From assembly GCA_016802295.1 (NCBI GenBank), contig JAESIW010000137.1, positions 2,821,961 through 2,885,960 of the forward strand: DNA of 64,000 nucleotides, in the 5' to 3' direction. Below are positions 23,808-37,043 of the stretch, piece by piece. The notes under the pieces are model-generated. The model was not told the DNA's origin and did no database searches. It saw nothing but the letters and a program-made list of their open reading frames with translations. The stretch comes from Brachionus rotundiformis. Lineage: Eukaryota > Rotifera > Eurotatoria > Ploima > Brachionidae. The position numbers were made by a program, and so were the translations under genes. Position 1 is the first letter of the stretch. Each line of letters begins with the position of its first letter.

Positions 23808-26800
23808 TTTTGTTTATAAATTTTGGAATTTTTGAATACAATATTGCATTAATAATTATGTTGAGTTTTATTTTTTAGATTCAAATTTTGATTTAAAAAA
23901 TCCTTCACTTTTATTTCATAAACTTGAAATTGATTACACAGTGAGAACTGTTGAGATATTTTTTAAATTAATTGATTTAGCATTTATTTTGTGTTTTATA
24001 TAATGATTTTTTCCAAATTGATTAAATGATAAAATCAACAATTGTTTTTTATCAAGTTTTATTTAATTATTATGTAATAAAAATGCACAATGGACTTATA
24101 TTATTATAATTAAATTTATTGCCGGAAAAGAGCTATTTTTTTCTAAATTAATTTATTTTATCTATTTGTAAGCGATACTAAATCAAGAGGGAATATAAAA
24201 AACCAAGCCGATTAATCAATATGTTCCGTCTGGTATGCTCAAAGTAAATATGAGTCCTTTACTAAAGTTCATCGTAGAATAATGTAGAAATCCTCGATTT
24301 CTTAAATATTTTGATTGCTTTTTACCGTAGAATAGCTAGAATGTTAAGATAATCAGTCAGCATTAATGAATTATCCTAGTTATTTTTTCAAACTAATGAA
24401 GGACTGTATATTGTTTGAAAATTTTAATATTTAAATATTTTTAGCTTAACAATAGGGAAATGAAGAAATATCTAAACCAGATGAAGAAATAATTCTGAAA
24501 GGGCTATCTGATTTCTAATGATAAACTCTCGAGATAAAATTAATTATTGAATTATTGAGTTGCAGATAATCATTAAGCATCATAATCGATTATAATATGA
24601 TACAATAATTTTTGTAGAATTTATTGATTTAAATTTAATCTTCTTTAAAATTCATAATTTCACAAATTATATTTTGTTAATCAGTTTTTTATTTTAGTTT
24701 ATTATCAGTAAAATTAGTTGACTTTTAAAACTAGAGCTGAGAGCCCAGAAAACTAATAGTATTAGTTTAACAAATTTATCTTATCAAGTTTTAGTTTAAA
24801 TAATTGGGTCGGATACGGTAATTTCACAAAACAGTTGACTACATAAACTTTTTACTCATTATAAACCAACAGAAGGAACAAAAACGGCAAAAATATTTTT
24901 TAAGCTAAATAAAAAATTAGGAAAAATATTCAAAAGGCAAACGAAATATAAATTTGACCCATATATGCTAATTTAAAATTTGTGCTTAGTTAAATTTAAA
25001 TCTCTATTTTGGTAGATATGAAGCTCCTTAAAAAATAAGTTTAATTATCACGATATTTACCCAAGTTGAGTTTAAGTTTTCTCCAGCTTCTTTCTTGAAA
25101 GATTATAAAGCAAATATATTTTAAAAACAATTTATTTTAGTCGATTTGTAAGGATTTACATGCTCAAATAAGACTGACCAGCTTGACTATTTTCAAATTA
25201 TCAGGCAAAAGGCTTTTAAGTTAGGACAGTTTCTATAGTGATACTTAAATGAAAAAAAAATATTTTTGTTATTAATCCTCTAGTTTAAGCTTAATTTTGA
25301 AAACAAAATTTGATTTTTAAAAAGTTGTTTATTTTCCACAAAAAAAAAATAAAGAAATAAAATAAAGCTTTGTCATTTTATTTAATCTTCTGTAATATAT
25401 TTTTCTAAATGTCATTTGATTGTATTTTGCAATTTGATGTTCTTAAAAAATCAATTATAAAAATTGGTTTAAAACATAAATATAAGTTGTTCTCAATGTG
25501 AAGTTTTTTTTATTATCTTGAATGCTGAAGGAAATTAATTAAGATAATCGCTTTTGCCAAGTCTATATATAGCAGTTTTAAAATTAACTTTAAAAACGAA
25601 ATATTGCTAATGCGCTAGATATAAAATTTATGTTGATCATTTTCTAAAAATGAATACTTAAGTATAATTTGGTTTAGAAAAACAGATATTAGTACTGTTG
25701 AGAAAATTCTAGACGTACTTAGGCTCAAACAGGCATTTTGATTCCTTTTAGCAGGAGAATTAAATAGCAGCCGACTAGATTGCATACCTTGCAACTGTTA
25801 GTATGTTGAAGTTTCCAAATCTTTCTGTATAAAGTATCATTTGATACTGATATCTGATTGGTTAAGTAATGCCTCCGACGATTTGCCAAAAGTCAAAATT
25901 CAGCAACTAAATAATGTTATAAATATTAAAAATAGATTCAGTAAATTTATTTTTTAATTTAGAATTAAGAGTTTTGCACTCTTTGGAAAATAAATACCAA
26001 CTAGATATTTAGCCAATATTGCTTAATTATCCTATGGTTTTAACAAACAGCCAAGATTAATATCTAATTAATCACAATTGAATTTTTTTATCTTTAAATC
26101 GAAATGTTTATCTTAGTAATGTGGGAGCGCTTGGTAAAATTTTTTAAAAGAGATTGTATTTAACAGCATTAAATTTCTATTGCTAACAGCCATGATTCTA
26201 ATGAAGGGAAAATTTAGATAATAAGCTCAAGATTAAGTGAAGTATAATAAAAGCTTCTTAAGCTAATGGCACCTGAATTAGCTTGGTTTTGGCGCACATT
26301 CATGTTTTAGGGAAAAACAGATGATAAAAAAGTATGGATAATATGCATATGTGTTTATTAGTCTCGACTTAATTGAGTATCAGATGTTTGGCTAAAGTAT
26401 TTTTCTAAAATTTGAACATTTTTATAATTAGATTATTGGCAAAATTGTTTTTCAGATAATTTTATTTTCAATGGACTTTTTCGTGAGAAATATAAAGTTC
26501 AAATGATCTATTAATTTATTATCTTTAGTTTATTATTAAAATATATCACATAGTGGACATTCTTAAAAAGTCATGAGTGTCCAAATCAAAAAAAGAAGAG
26601 TATTTATTTTGAAAATCAACAAGTTGGATCCTTGATCAAATTTATGTGTATTTTTGACATATTCAAGTAAACGGAGCAATTTTTTTCTATGAAAACCGGC
26701 TACGAGAACCGCAAAAAGCTAGAAATCGATTTTTTAAGTAATTACTTAAAAACATATTTTCTTTTATTCAAAAAAATGCTATAATTAAGTTTTAATAATT

Positions 26801-29145
26801 TAATTTAAGTGGAACAATTTCAAGGTAAATATCTTGCGTAACAATTAATTGTAAGAAAATTAAATTTTGTCATAAATATAAAATATTAAGTAAAAAAATC
26901 AAATTAAGAGATAATTTAACAATTAATTTTGGCACAAATCAAATTATTTAATTTTAGCTTTTTTCTTCTTATTCTAATTGTGTAGATAAAATCTATTTTA
27001 AATTTTGTTAAGATAATTTTAAAATTTCAAAAATTTTGTTTTTATTTGTAATATATATTTGAAGTTATTCAATATAATATCTTGCAAACAATCATCACTT
27101 GACTTAAATTAAATAGCCAAGCAAAGTCATTTGAGACCACTTTAAACTAAGAGGTCAGTTTATTCAAAATCATTTAATATTTCAAAATTTTATTTCTCTT
27201 TAAAAAAAAACTTGCATAAAAATGCAAATGATATAGTTTGTTTTTGTTTAGTTTAGGAGGCTTTGGTTGTTATTGTTGTTGATCATCCTGTAATATTTAT
27301 GTGTACCCTTAAGCATAATTTTGTATTTTCTTGCATGGAATAAAACAAAAAGGATTTGTGTTATTTTTGTTTTTTTTTTGGTGAAAATTACAAATTACCT
27401 AAGAACAAATATAATGAAAATGATTCCAATTCTTTTTTAAATTTTAACCTAGTTCATTATTTTTATGCTAATAAAGTTGCTAAAACCAAACGGCCTTATG
27501 AATTAATGGAAAAATATTGACCCGATATATTGAATATTCGTGAGAGGTCTCTACCTATTTGCTCAGGCTAAGAATGCTTTTCATTTAAAGACCAGACACT
27601 AAAGCTCTCTAAGACATGGTAATTACTATTGATTTATTGATTTCTGAATTTCAATTTGTGTTCATGGATACCTGAGTGTATTTGTTCACTTTTCAAAGAC
27701 CTTTATTCGTATAGAAATACTCCACATGGTATTATATCACTTTAGAATAATCTCTCTTGGCCAAGTCACGTATTATTCTGTAACAAGCTAGTGATAGTTT
27801 TCGAAATAGAAAAGTTTGGAAATTTATATACGACAATAAGGTTGGAACTAGATAAGGAATTTGTTTAAATTAAGCAGCAAAATTTGTATCTAAAATTATT
27901 TTTGTTTAGAAATCTAAATTAAAATATACTATACGAAAAAAAAAATAAACATTCCACGATCTAGTCTTTTTTGAAGAATTTTTCTAATATTATTTTTCCT
28001 AATTGAAGAAATTAAAAATGATACAAACTTGGAGCATTGTTGTAAATTTTTGTAGAATTTTCAATAATTACAAATAGTTTTTTTTCTTTTTTCAATTTCT
28101 ATTTTAAACATACAGAAATTTTAAAACATAAATAATTCTATTTACTAAAGCATTTCAATTAATTTAGTCAAATAATGAATTGCTTTTCTCTGATATGGAT
28201 TGATTAAGTTTTTCAATTAATTGTCAAAACTGGTTAATAGTTTACTTGAAATAGCCGAGTAGTTGGCAAAAATTTTGACTTGTCATTCAATTACGAAAAT
28301 TTTTCCAAGGCATTTGGATTTTTTAAAATATTCTAGCCTGATTCGTTTAGTCTATCACTTCAAGTGGCTTAAAATGACCCAATTTAGTATACTAAAGTAA
28401 TTTTGGTCATTTAATAAGTTTGCAGAATAAAAAAAAAACTTAAGTTTGTGCTCAATTAAAGCTGCGTTTATTTGATAATAAATATAAAGTTGTGCTATTA
28501 TTTTTTTAAATACAAATTCTATTAGAGTTAAGTTTTTTAGTTTTAAATGTTCGAGGAGCATTTTTCATAATTTTCAGTGAATATAGCTGATTTTAATTTT
28601 TTGATTTTTTTTGTATTGTCAACAAAATATTGATTTATTTCCTATTTATTTTGCTTTTATTTATTTGATGACTAGATTATTTTAAGTGAGCTAGTTAATT
28701 CAATAATCAATAATTTATTAGTTTAAGCAGAGCAATTAGTTTTTAAAAATTTATCAATATCCTAAAGTCACACAAAAACCATTAAAATGAATTAATAATT
28801 TAATCAGTTAATTTAAAATTTAGACCAAGATTTTAACAAATTAGTAATTAATCTTGATATTTGATTATTTATAGTATTATTTTATTTTTTTTTGTTTTAA
28901 TCATATCACTATGATTCAAATAAAAAGAAAGTTCTGCTAAGTTTAAATTTTATTTAACAAGATTAATTTTTTTAAAATAAGATATTTCAAATTTTTGATT
29001 TTAGTTTTAGATGTAAACACCATTGAAAAGAATGCAATAATTCTTTTATAAAATTCAAAAAAGTTACAAAAAAATTGAATAATTGTAAAATTAGTAATCA
29101 AAATAACGATTCAATAATTTGATTTGATCAAATTAAAATAATATC
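23808..29145. other. 5.3-kb gene-poor spacer
   Basis: AT-rich throughout with only short, biased open frames. I find no tRNA-like B box, known microRNA seed arrangement or inverted-repeat element. It separates the divergent RECQL4 (minus) and kinase (plus) genes and could hold regulatory sequence for either, but no specific site can be pointed to. Confidence 0.5.
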
Positions 29146-30929
29146 ATGAATTCACCACTCGTAAATAACAACAATATCAACAATACAAACCAATTGATAA
29201 ACACTAGAAATACCTTTGAGGAATTGTACGATTGTGATAGCGAAGTCGGAAAGTAAGCACAAAATTTCATGAAATTATTATTTTTTTTTTCTTATTTAAT
29301 ATTTGAAAATAAAATTATGTTTTTAATTAAAGGGGCCGCTACGCTACAGTAAAAAAATGCTACTGTAAGCGAACCAAAAAATGTTATGCAGCAAAAATAA
29401 TCAAAAACTACCGGACCAAGAACAAATTCAATCTTAATATTGTCAATAATGAAATAATTGCATTGACACTAACAAGATCTCATCCATCAATTGTTACTTT
29501 GTACGAGGTATTTCAGCAAAAAGCCGAAACAATTCTAATTCTTGAATAGTAATTAGTTTTTAAAAAAATAAAATGGTTGAATGTATGGCTAGTTTAAATA
29601 ATTTATTTAAGTGCCACGGAAAAGGATCTTCACATCTTTCTGGACAGCGAAGGAGTATTCGAAGAAGAAAAAGCATGTGAAATAGTTTATCAAGTTTTAA
29701 AAGCATTGAGTTATTTGCACTCAAAAAATATTCTTCATTTGGACATAAAGCCAGAAAATGTGCTTTTAATGAATCCATTGGGCTCAAAAAATAACTCGCA
29801 CAGTGGTGAAGACTCTGAGAATCACACTTCGGACAGCATATTTAACTCAGACCAACCAGTAAAAGTGAAATTGTGTGATTTTAGCTTTTCACAGATAATG
29901 ACAGGTGGTAAAGAAATCCTAGGCATGATGGGCACAGTGGCTTATTCCGCTCCCGAAGTGCTTCAATACGAGCCATTGACAAAAGCTACTGACATGTGGA
30001 GCTTGGGAGTCTTGACGCATGTCTTAGTTACTGGATATACTCCATTTGGAAATGGCAATGAAAAAAACATGGAAACTGAAAATAATATTTTAAGTGTTCG
30101 CGAACAGGAATTCAAGTGTACTGATGAATATTTTAATGATATATCTAGAGAGGTCCAAGACTTTATTGAAAATTTGATAAAATTTAAACCAAAGTAATTA
30201 CAATTTTAAAAAATTTTAATTCTAATTGTAAGAAACTTTTAATTTAGCAAAATGTTTAATTTTCTTTTTATCGATCTTGTTTAATGAGATACATCTCCTG
30301 TTTTTTTCCAAATTTAAGTCATGAAATAAACTTAATAACTTAAAAGCATTAGATGCTGATTTTAAAAAAAAAAGAATAAATAAATTATTGTTTTTAGACA
30401 GCGTTTAAGTGTTGAGGAGGCTTTAAACCACAAATGGTTCAAAAAATTCAACATAGATACAATTTCTGATGATATTGAAAATTTAAACTTGGACAGAAAA
30501 TCTGTAGAATTGGAAATTAAAGACCGATACTCCTCTAAAAATAGTGTGTGCTCAAGCAAGACTTTATCTTCTATTACCAATACACTAATAGAAATAAAAG
30601 ATGACAAAAATAACAATAGCCTTGCTTCGTTGACCAACTCGAATGATATAAAATCATCATCGAGCTCATCTTTATCCTCAAATGAGACATGTGACATCAA
30701 AACTGAAGAATTCACTTATGAAATAACAAAAAGTGAAGTGAAAAAAAGCGAATATTGTGTATTAAATAGTTTGATGTCATCGACCACATCAAGTTTTATT
30801 AAGCCTGCTAGTATTCTTTCCAAAAGTGAAAGCAATGACAGTCACACAAATAATGATACAAGATTAGTTACAAACAATTTTTCTTCTTCACTTTTTTGCC
30901 AAACATCCAAAATTTCCAATCAATATTAA
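29146..30929 (+). CDS. Serine/threonine kinase of the DAPK/DRAK (STK17) type
   Basis: Four exons (29146-29252, 29333-29548, 29612-30193, 30398-30929) join in phase to 478 residues. Kinase features: glycine loop GKGRYATVKKC, ATP lysine in YAAKI, catalytic loop HLDIKPEN (HLD instead of HRD, as in DRAK kinases), GTVAYSAPE activation-loop end, and DMWSLGVLTHVLVTGYTPF. The family resemblance is closest to STK17A/B, which promote apoptosis-related signalling. One oddity: the Mg-binding DFG motif reads DFS (CDFSFSQ, residues 197-199). The aspartate is kept, so activity is possible but altered. The C-terminal 150 residues are serine- and asparagine-rich without a domain. A calmodulin-binding segment is not obvious. 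Confidence 0.85.
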
Positions 30930-32871
30930 ACGCAGCAAAATTTATTAACTAATGTTCTATATTATTAAATAATTTTTTTTATATTTATTAAGCTAAGACG
31001 CAAAAACAACCATTTTTGATTAGTTTCCCATATCCTGGTTATTCAATACCTATTCCATTAGATTGTATTGTAATTGATTCCTTTATTCATTGGTGATGAT
31101 TCAAACAAATCTGGTGATCAATATAAATTCTTTTCAATTCATTTACACATTTTATTGTAAACTGAACCGAAAAGCTAGGACTGTTGAATTATCCATTCCA
31201 TTTGTAGAATTAAATATTTAGCCCAGGTGGTTGTTTTTGCTTAAGCTATCATTTAAATTTTAAAGATATTATTCTTTTTAAATATTAATCATTGAAAATT
31301 TATTTAAAAAAATTAAGTAAAAGCCTCTTGTCGAATATCTATATTGCTCTATCTAATTCTAGCTAATTCTCGGTGTTTGAACCAATTACCTCAGGTAGAC
31401 TCAATTAAACCTTAGAGTATCTGAAATTGTTGAGGAAGAGGTTTTTGTATACTTAATGTATATTTAAAATAGCTATTTTCATTGATTAAATATTTCATTT
31501 TTACATATTATTAAGTATTTAATTTACTTTGTGTGATCTAGTTAGCCATTTATTTAGAAAATGTAAGCAGCTTATTTTTTAATTTAATTAACCTTTAATA
31601 TTTTCTGTGTATTTTGTAAATAATTTTTGTTGAAATGATAATTGGTAAAATGGAACGGCAAATTCAAAATTATTGATATAATTGGTATATATATAATGGT
31701 ATGAAAACTGGCACTTAATGGATAAAATAATTAAAAATTAAAAAAAAATAACTGAGATGTTTTTATAGCAATAAAATACTCGTGATGTATTTTTCAAGGG
31801 ATATTGATCAAAATTTGCATTTTTTTATTTGAAATATTATAACCCTAATTAAAGCCAAATGAGAGAAAAGGTTTTATTTTTTTTTAATTTTCATTTTTAT
31901 ATTACAAAAAAATAGCCAGAAGACTAAATTTAAAATTAAATAAAAATTTCAAAACTTAATCGATTTTTTTAATTTTTAGCTTGAAAAATAAAAATTTCTA
32001 CTTGGCATTTTTATTTTCTAGTTTACTAGTTTACTGAAGAGCTTTGGCTCACAAAACTAACTAATTAAATTGATATGTTTGTTTTTTTTAATGATTTTGT
32101 ATGTTTTCCAAAATCCACGAATAATTAAATATTTATGGTCCTAATAGAAGTCCTAAATTGCTTTTTTTAAAACTAATTGATCAAATTGTAATCAAAGCAA
32201 GTTTGAGTTAATTCTGTTTTTTTTTTGCCATAAAATCAGATAAAGTATTTTAAGAATAATTTTTAAATTTTGCTTAAAAACAATTAAATTAGCAATCATA
32301 TTTAACTAGTACAATTTTGACTAGAGAATAAAGCTAGTTAAATCGTATTAAGTTAATTCATATAGAACTAGATGAAGCCTGGTTTTGTTCTTATAATAAA
32401 ATTAAGCCCTTCATGGTATTTTCATAATTTATAATTAAACTTTTGATTTTATTCAATTTAATATTAGCTTTTAATTTTTTACTTTTTATTTGTGCTGCTG
32501 CCATAGAGCTTTTATTCTCTACCTCTTTTCTTTTTAAAAATTGCTTGAAATAAAATATGTTGTTGTTAACATCTTATAAATATTTCGAAATTTTTTAATA
32601 AGAGATTTATTTATTCATCATTTATATCTGTAACTATTATTTTTTATTTAAAAAATATTTGATTTTAATAATGTTGAATTTTTTTGTCAATTTTAAAAAT
32701 AAGAAAAATTAATACTTTAATTGATAAAACAGCGGTATACCAAAAACTTAAGTTGGAGAAATAATTAGATTAAAAATTTTTTATACTCAAGAAATGTATT
32801 AAGATTCATTAAATTTAAGATTTTTGATTTAGAAATTAAGACGTTTGGGAAAAATTAAAAAAAGTGTCACC
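30930..32871. other. AT-rich spacer upstream of SPEF1
   Basis: Nearly 2 kb without a supported gene. It contains poly-T and poly-A runs and no inverted or tandem repeat I can define. It likely holds the kinase 3' UTR and the SPEF1 promoter. Confidence 0.5.
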
Positions 32872-33531
32872 ATGTCTTGGGAAATGGAATTGAACGATGA
32901 AGTTTTGGAGGATTTGTATGAATGGATTGATCAAATTCCTCTTAGTCGTCAAAAGAAACGAATTGAAAGAGACTTTTCAGATGGATACTGCGTTGGAGAG
33001 ATAGTAAAGCATTTTTTGCCACAGTATATTGAGTTACACAATTTAACACCAGCCCATAATTTGCAACAAAAACTGGCCAATTGGGGCATATTGAATCACA
33101 AAATATTTTCGAAATTTGGCTTAAATGTCCCATTAAATATAACTCAGAACATTTGTAATGCCAAACCAGGATTCATTGAAGTATTCTTGTACAATTTGAG
33201 GTACAAAATAGATGAAAAATTGAATGAAATAGAGATAAAGCAGCAGAGAACCAAAAACTCACCACGACAAAACCTTTCTTCTTTAAACAAAGTCAAAGTT
33301 CCTACCCAGCTGAGAATCGAGTACGAGGAAAAAGTTCAAGAATGTTTGCAGCAAGCAGAAGAAATTGAAGTTTTGAATGCAAAAATTCGACGTTTGGAAC
33401 ATTTATTAGAACTAAAAGAGACCAGAATTTCAGAATTAACTGAAAAATTGGATAAATATAGACCAACTGGTGTATCTGCAGAATCTTCAAGAATTCGAAA
33501 CAACAATAAAAATTCACTAATATTGTCTTAA
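32872..33531 (+). CDS. SPEF1: Sperm flagellar protein 1 (SPEF1/CLAMP)
   Basis: Single exon of 219 residues. I start it at the ATG in CACCATGTCT (32872) rather than at an upstream in-frame TTG. Residues 1-110 form a CH-like domain typical of the family: LYEWIDQIPLSRQKKRIERD, FSDGYCVGEIVKHFLPQ, HNLQQKLANWGILN. The C-terminal half is a coiled coil (VQECLQQAEEIEVLNAKIRRLEHLLELKE as a heptad region). SPEF1 binds and bundles microtubules in motile cilia and flagella and at epithelial cell borders. Human SPEF1 is 236 residues, so this copy is full length. Its stop lies only 58 bp from the stop of convergent PPOX. Confidence 0.93.
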   Translation: MSWEMELNDEVLEDLYEWIDQIPLSRQKKRIERDFSDGYCVGEIVKHFLPQYIELHNLTPAHNLQQKLANWGILNHKIFSKFGLNVPLNITQNICNAKPGFIEVFLYNLRYKIDEKLNEIEIKQQRTKNSPRQNLSSLNKVKVPTQLRIEYEEKVQECLQQAEEIEVLNAKIRRLEHLLELKETRISELTEKLDKYRPTGVSAESSRIRNNNKNSLILS

Positions 33532-33589
33532 GACTGTAAAACATTTTTTTCTATTATTTTTTATTACATTTTAGATAAATTAATAAAAA

Positions 33590-35500
33590 CTATTTTAATA
33601 AATTTTTCACCAAATTATTATTCATTAGATCGTCTTGAACTAATTTTCTTGCGTTAAAAATGCAATCATTAATTCCAATACCATCATACGAAAAACCAGT
33701 CAAATATAATCTTTCATTTAAGTCATGCTCGGTGAGTTGACTTTTAATTTGATCCAAGAGCTGTAAATGACCGACTTTATATTGAGGGATTGCTTCCTAA
33801 GGAAAAAAACATTAATTTTAATTATTTTAATTAAATGTTACATTTAAAATGGAAATTTCTTGATAATCAGGCTCAACTTGAAGATTTAAATGCTTTCTAA
33901 TTTCAGAATAGGCCAAACTCAATATTTCGTCAGAGCTCTTATGTTTTAAGTATTCATCGAACCAAGCGCCTCCCATCATAACCTAATAAATCTTTAATTA
34001 TTTAACTTGAAAATTGTTAATCTAATTTTACAGTTAAACAAGTGTTTTTGTTATCGGTTTGATTAAAAACAGAGTCAAAAATACATCCTAAAATTGGTGA
34101 TTTTTGGTTAGACGGAACTAAATATCCAAATCCCTTTAAATAAGTTAGATAATTTTATTTTGAATAAATGATTTTTGTTACCTTGAATGGTAAAATGTCA
34201 TCTTTGAATAGAAAATTAATTACAACCATATTAACTGCTTCTATTTTTGCCAGACTGTTTTTAAGACTGGCGTACTTGTCTGACAAAAAATTATTATTGA
34301 CTTTTAGAAATAAAAATTTTAAAAAATTTAAATTGAGCATTAAATAATTACGCTTTGAATAAATTGAGCTAATTACAATATCAAAGTCCTGTTCGGAACT
34401 TTTGGAAGCAATTGTCATCGATTTTTCTTTAGTATCACTTTTAACATTGATTGAATGGACTGGGTCATTTAAGCAGAGTTTAACATTGTCATATTTGGAA
34501 AGTTCTTTGGCTAATCGTTCTGTGAAAGTTTGCATTCCGTCTTTAAATCTCCAGACTGACTGATGTCTATATTTATCTCTTAATTCCAGCAGATCTTTAT
34601 ATTTTTCATAATTTTCCATCCTAGGATCTTGAAAAAATTTAAATCGATTCTAGCTATTTTAAAATTTACTTTTTGCTTTGTTAAATGCTCCTTTGGCTAT
34701 TGAACCAAAATTATTTTCATATTCATAGAATGTTTTTAACAAGGCAGCTGCACTCAAGTATCTAACATCTCCACCAGTAATACCTTATTTTTATTAAAAT
34801 TTTAATTGATTATTATATAATAAAAATAAAAACCTTTAAATATTGGATCAATTAGATTTTCGGCGATTTCTGAATCCAAGCGTCTTGAAATAAAAGACCA
34901 AATAGTCTCATCTTGAACACTCATATCACGTTTAGGTGATCTAATCTCTTTAAAAGCATATCTTAGTAAACCTTTGGACATGAGTGGTGTTTTGCCAAAC
35001 ATTTTTGGTTCTTGAAAATTTTATAAATTATCAATCAGATTTAGAATATAAATTACTTATTGCGTTTATTTTGCCATCAAAATAGATGTATCTATTAACC
35101 GAAGCTGGATGGGTTTTAGATATAATCTCAATATTAGATGATAAGTCTAATTCATGTGCCTTTAATTAACAAAATTATAAATTTATCCAAATATTTAAAA
35201 GTATTTCAATATGTACCAATTTAATTGAGTTTATTTCCTTTAGCTCTCCAGTAGCCAGTCGAAGGGTTCGTGGACCTTTTTCAAGAAACGCTGTTTCATC
35301 ATTAATCGTTGCTTTCTTAGAGTCTATCCATCCGCCAAATCTACTCGAAGCCTCATAAACAACAATCTTGATTTTTTTTTTTACTAATTTAGATTAAAAT
35401 GATAAATTTCTGATACTTCTGATATTGGTAAGCTGAATTTTTTAAGATAATAAGCTGTTGATAGTCCTGAGATTCCTCCACCAATTACGGCAACTTTCAT
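33590..35500 (-). CDS. PPOX: Protoporphyrinogen oxidase
   Basis: Ten exons on the minus strand (35417-35500, 35217-35366, 35057-35159, 34834-35010, 34670-34783, 34352-34627, 34182-34279, 34032-34133, 33842-33982, 33590-33796) join in phase to 483 residues; human PPOX has 477. The N-terminus MKVAVIGGGISGLSTAYYL is the dinucleotide-binding GxGxxG of FAD oxidases, followed by YEASSRFGGWI. Later blocks match the family: SVWRFKDGMQTFTERLA, IPQYKVGHLQLLDQI, and the C-terminal LTGFSYDGIGINDCI that closes the FAD site. The enzyme oxidises protoporphyrinogen IX to protoporphyrin IX in the mitochondrial inner membrane, the penultimate step of heme synthesis. It has no separate cleavable presequence, as in other animals. 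It is divergent with RFC2 (214-bp shared upstream region). Confidence 0.95.
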
Positions 35501-35714
35501 TTTTTTGTTCGTAGTTTTTTCACAAAATTACTATTTTATCTGCTTATTTTTATAACTTAAATTTGCACCAAATTGGGTTTGGAATATTTGATAGACAATT
35601 TTGCTCAGGTTGAAAAATTAAGAATAATAAATTAGTTGTGAATTTAAAAAGCTTTTTTGATGCAATATTTTTGCAAATTAATAAAATTTAAGAGTAAAAA
35701 TTCACATTTAAAAA
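35501..35714. promoter_or_regulatory. Shared upstream region of divergent PPOX and RFC2
   Basis: 214 bp separate the two start codons, so both promoters and 5' leaders must lie here. No TATA or other defined motif stands out from the AT-rich background. Confidence 0.5.
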
Positions 35715-36746
35715 ATGAGCAGTGAATCGATGGATTTTGAACCTACAGCCGAATTGATTAACAAAAAACCAAATGTAAAAGAACATAATGCCAATCTACC
35801 ATGGGTCGAAAAATACAGACCAATCCTGCTAAATGATATTGTTGGCAATGAAGAAACCATTAACCGTTTAAAAGTGTTTGCTGAAGATGGTAACCTACCA
35901 AATTTAATTATCTGTGGACCTCCTGGTACTGGAAAAACAACATCAATCCTTTGTTTGGCAAGACAACTTCTGGGCGCACAGTCGTTAAAAGACGCTGTTT
36001 TGGAAATGAATGCATCAAATGATCGTGGCATAGAAGTGGTTAGGAATAAAATTAAAATGTTTGCTCAAAAAAAAGTTACTTTAGAAAAAGGTAAGCATAA
36101 GATAATTATCTTAGATGAAGCTGACAGTATGACAGATGGAGCTCAACAAGCTCTCAGACGAATTATGGAACTTTACTCAAATACTACACGATTTTGTCTT
36201 GCATGTAACAATTCAGAGAAAATTATTGAACCGATTCAATCAAGATGTGCCATTTTGCGCTACTCTAAGTTATCAGATAAACAAATTTTAAAGCGTTTAC
36301 TTGAAATAGCTGAAGCTGAAAAATTAAGTTTTACTGATGATGGTCTAGAAGCAATTATATTCACAGCTCAAGGTGATATGAGACAAGCTATTAACAATCT
36401 TCAATCAACTCATAATGGTTTTGGTCACATAAATAGCGAAAATGTTTTCAAAGTGTGCGATGAACCTCATCCTTTAATGATTAAGCAAATGTTAGATAAT
36501 TGTTTAGAGCAAAAGCTTGACGAGGCTATCAAAGTTTTGTCTCATTTGTGGAAATTGGGGTATTCAGCAGACGATATCATAAATGTGATATTCAGAGTTT
36601 GTAAAAATGCCCAAATGGCAGAGTATTTAAAATTGGAATATGTGAAACAAATTGGATTGACACATGCGCGGATAAGTCAAGGCTTAAATAGTATATTACA
36701 ATTAAATGCTTTGCTAGCCCAATTAACAAAAATAGTAATAAAATAA
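35715..36746 (+). CDS. RFC2: Replication factor C subunit 2
   Basis: Single exon of 343 residues (human RFC2: 354). It is a clamp-loader AAA+ ATPase: LPWVEKYRP at the start, Walker [10 protein letters not shown] (about residue 69), [12 protein letters not shown], Walker [11 protein letters not shown], sensor 1 [22 protein letters not shown] containing the SRC arginine-finger motif, and [13 protein letters not shown]. The run [15 protein letters not shown] is characteristic of RFC2 rather than RFC3, 4 or 5. The RFC complex loads PCNA on primed DNA during replication and repair. An intronless copy in a region of intron-rich genes is unusual, but the frame is intact. Confidence 0.96.
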   Translation: MSSESMDFEPTAELINKKPNVKEHNANLPWVEKYRPILLNDIVGNEETINRLKVFAEDGNLPNLIICGPPGTGKTTSILCLARQLLGAQSLKDAVLEMNASNDRGIEVVRNKIKMFAQKKVTLEKGKHKIIILDEADSMTDGAQQALRRIMELYSNTTRFCLACNNSEKIIEPIQSRCAILRYSKLSDKQILKRLLEIAEAEKLSFTDDGLEAIIFTAQGDMRQAINNLQSTHNGFGHINSENVFKVCDEPHPLMIKQMLDNCLEQKLDEAIKVLSHLWKLGYSADDIINVIFRVCKNAQMAEYLKLEYVKQIGLTHARISQGLNSILQLNALLAQLTKIVIK

Positions 36747-37043
36747 ATTTATGAATTTAAAAAATATTAACTCAGGCTATATCTTTTTAGAATTTTTTAT
36801 GTACATCAATCGATTTAATTTTATATTTCTAATTAATAATTAAATAAAAATTAATCAATTTATATTTTGTGAATAAATAATCATATTGTCGGAAATTGAA
36901 CTCCGAATTTTTTATCTTAACAGAGTTTTTTAATTAGTAAAATTTTAAAATATTAAATAATGAAAATTGATTTTCAAAATAATAAACGAGTATCATAATT
37001 TTTTGCAATTAAGATATAAATTGTTGGACATGTGGCTAAAATT
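36747..37043. other. Short spacer between RFC2 and STARD7
   Basis: About 300 bp, AT-rich, with the RFC2 3' end and STARD7 5' region. A 5-bp stem (TCGGA/TCCGA, about 36889-36906) is too weak to call. Confidence 0.5.

Noticed and set aside
28355..28561. 68-codon minus-strand frame in the large spacer
   Set aside because: Low-complexity, no family match, no support from splice or context; typical of AT-rich noise.
32845..32871. Upstream TTG start for SPEF1 (MGKIKKSVT..)
   Set aside because: Not an ATG; the ATG at 32872 has a good CACC context and matches the family start.
36889..36908. Small hairpin after RFC2 as a terminator
   Set aside because: A 5-bp stem in AT-rich DNA of a eukaryote has no such meaning.
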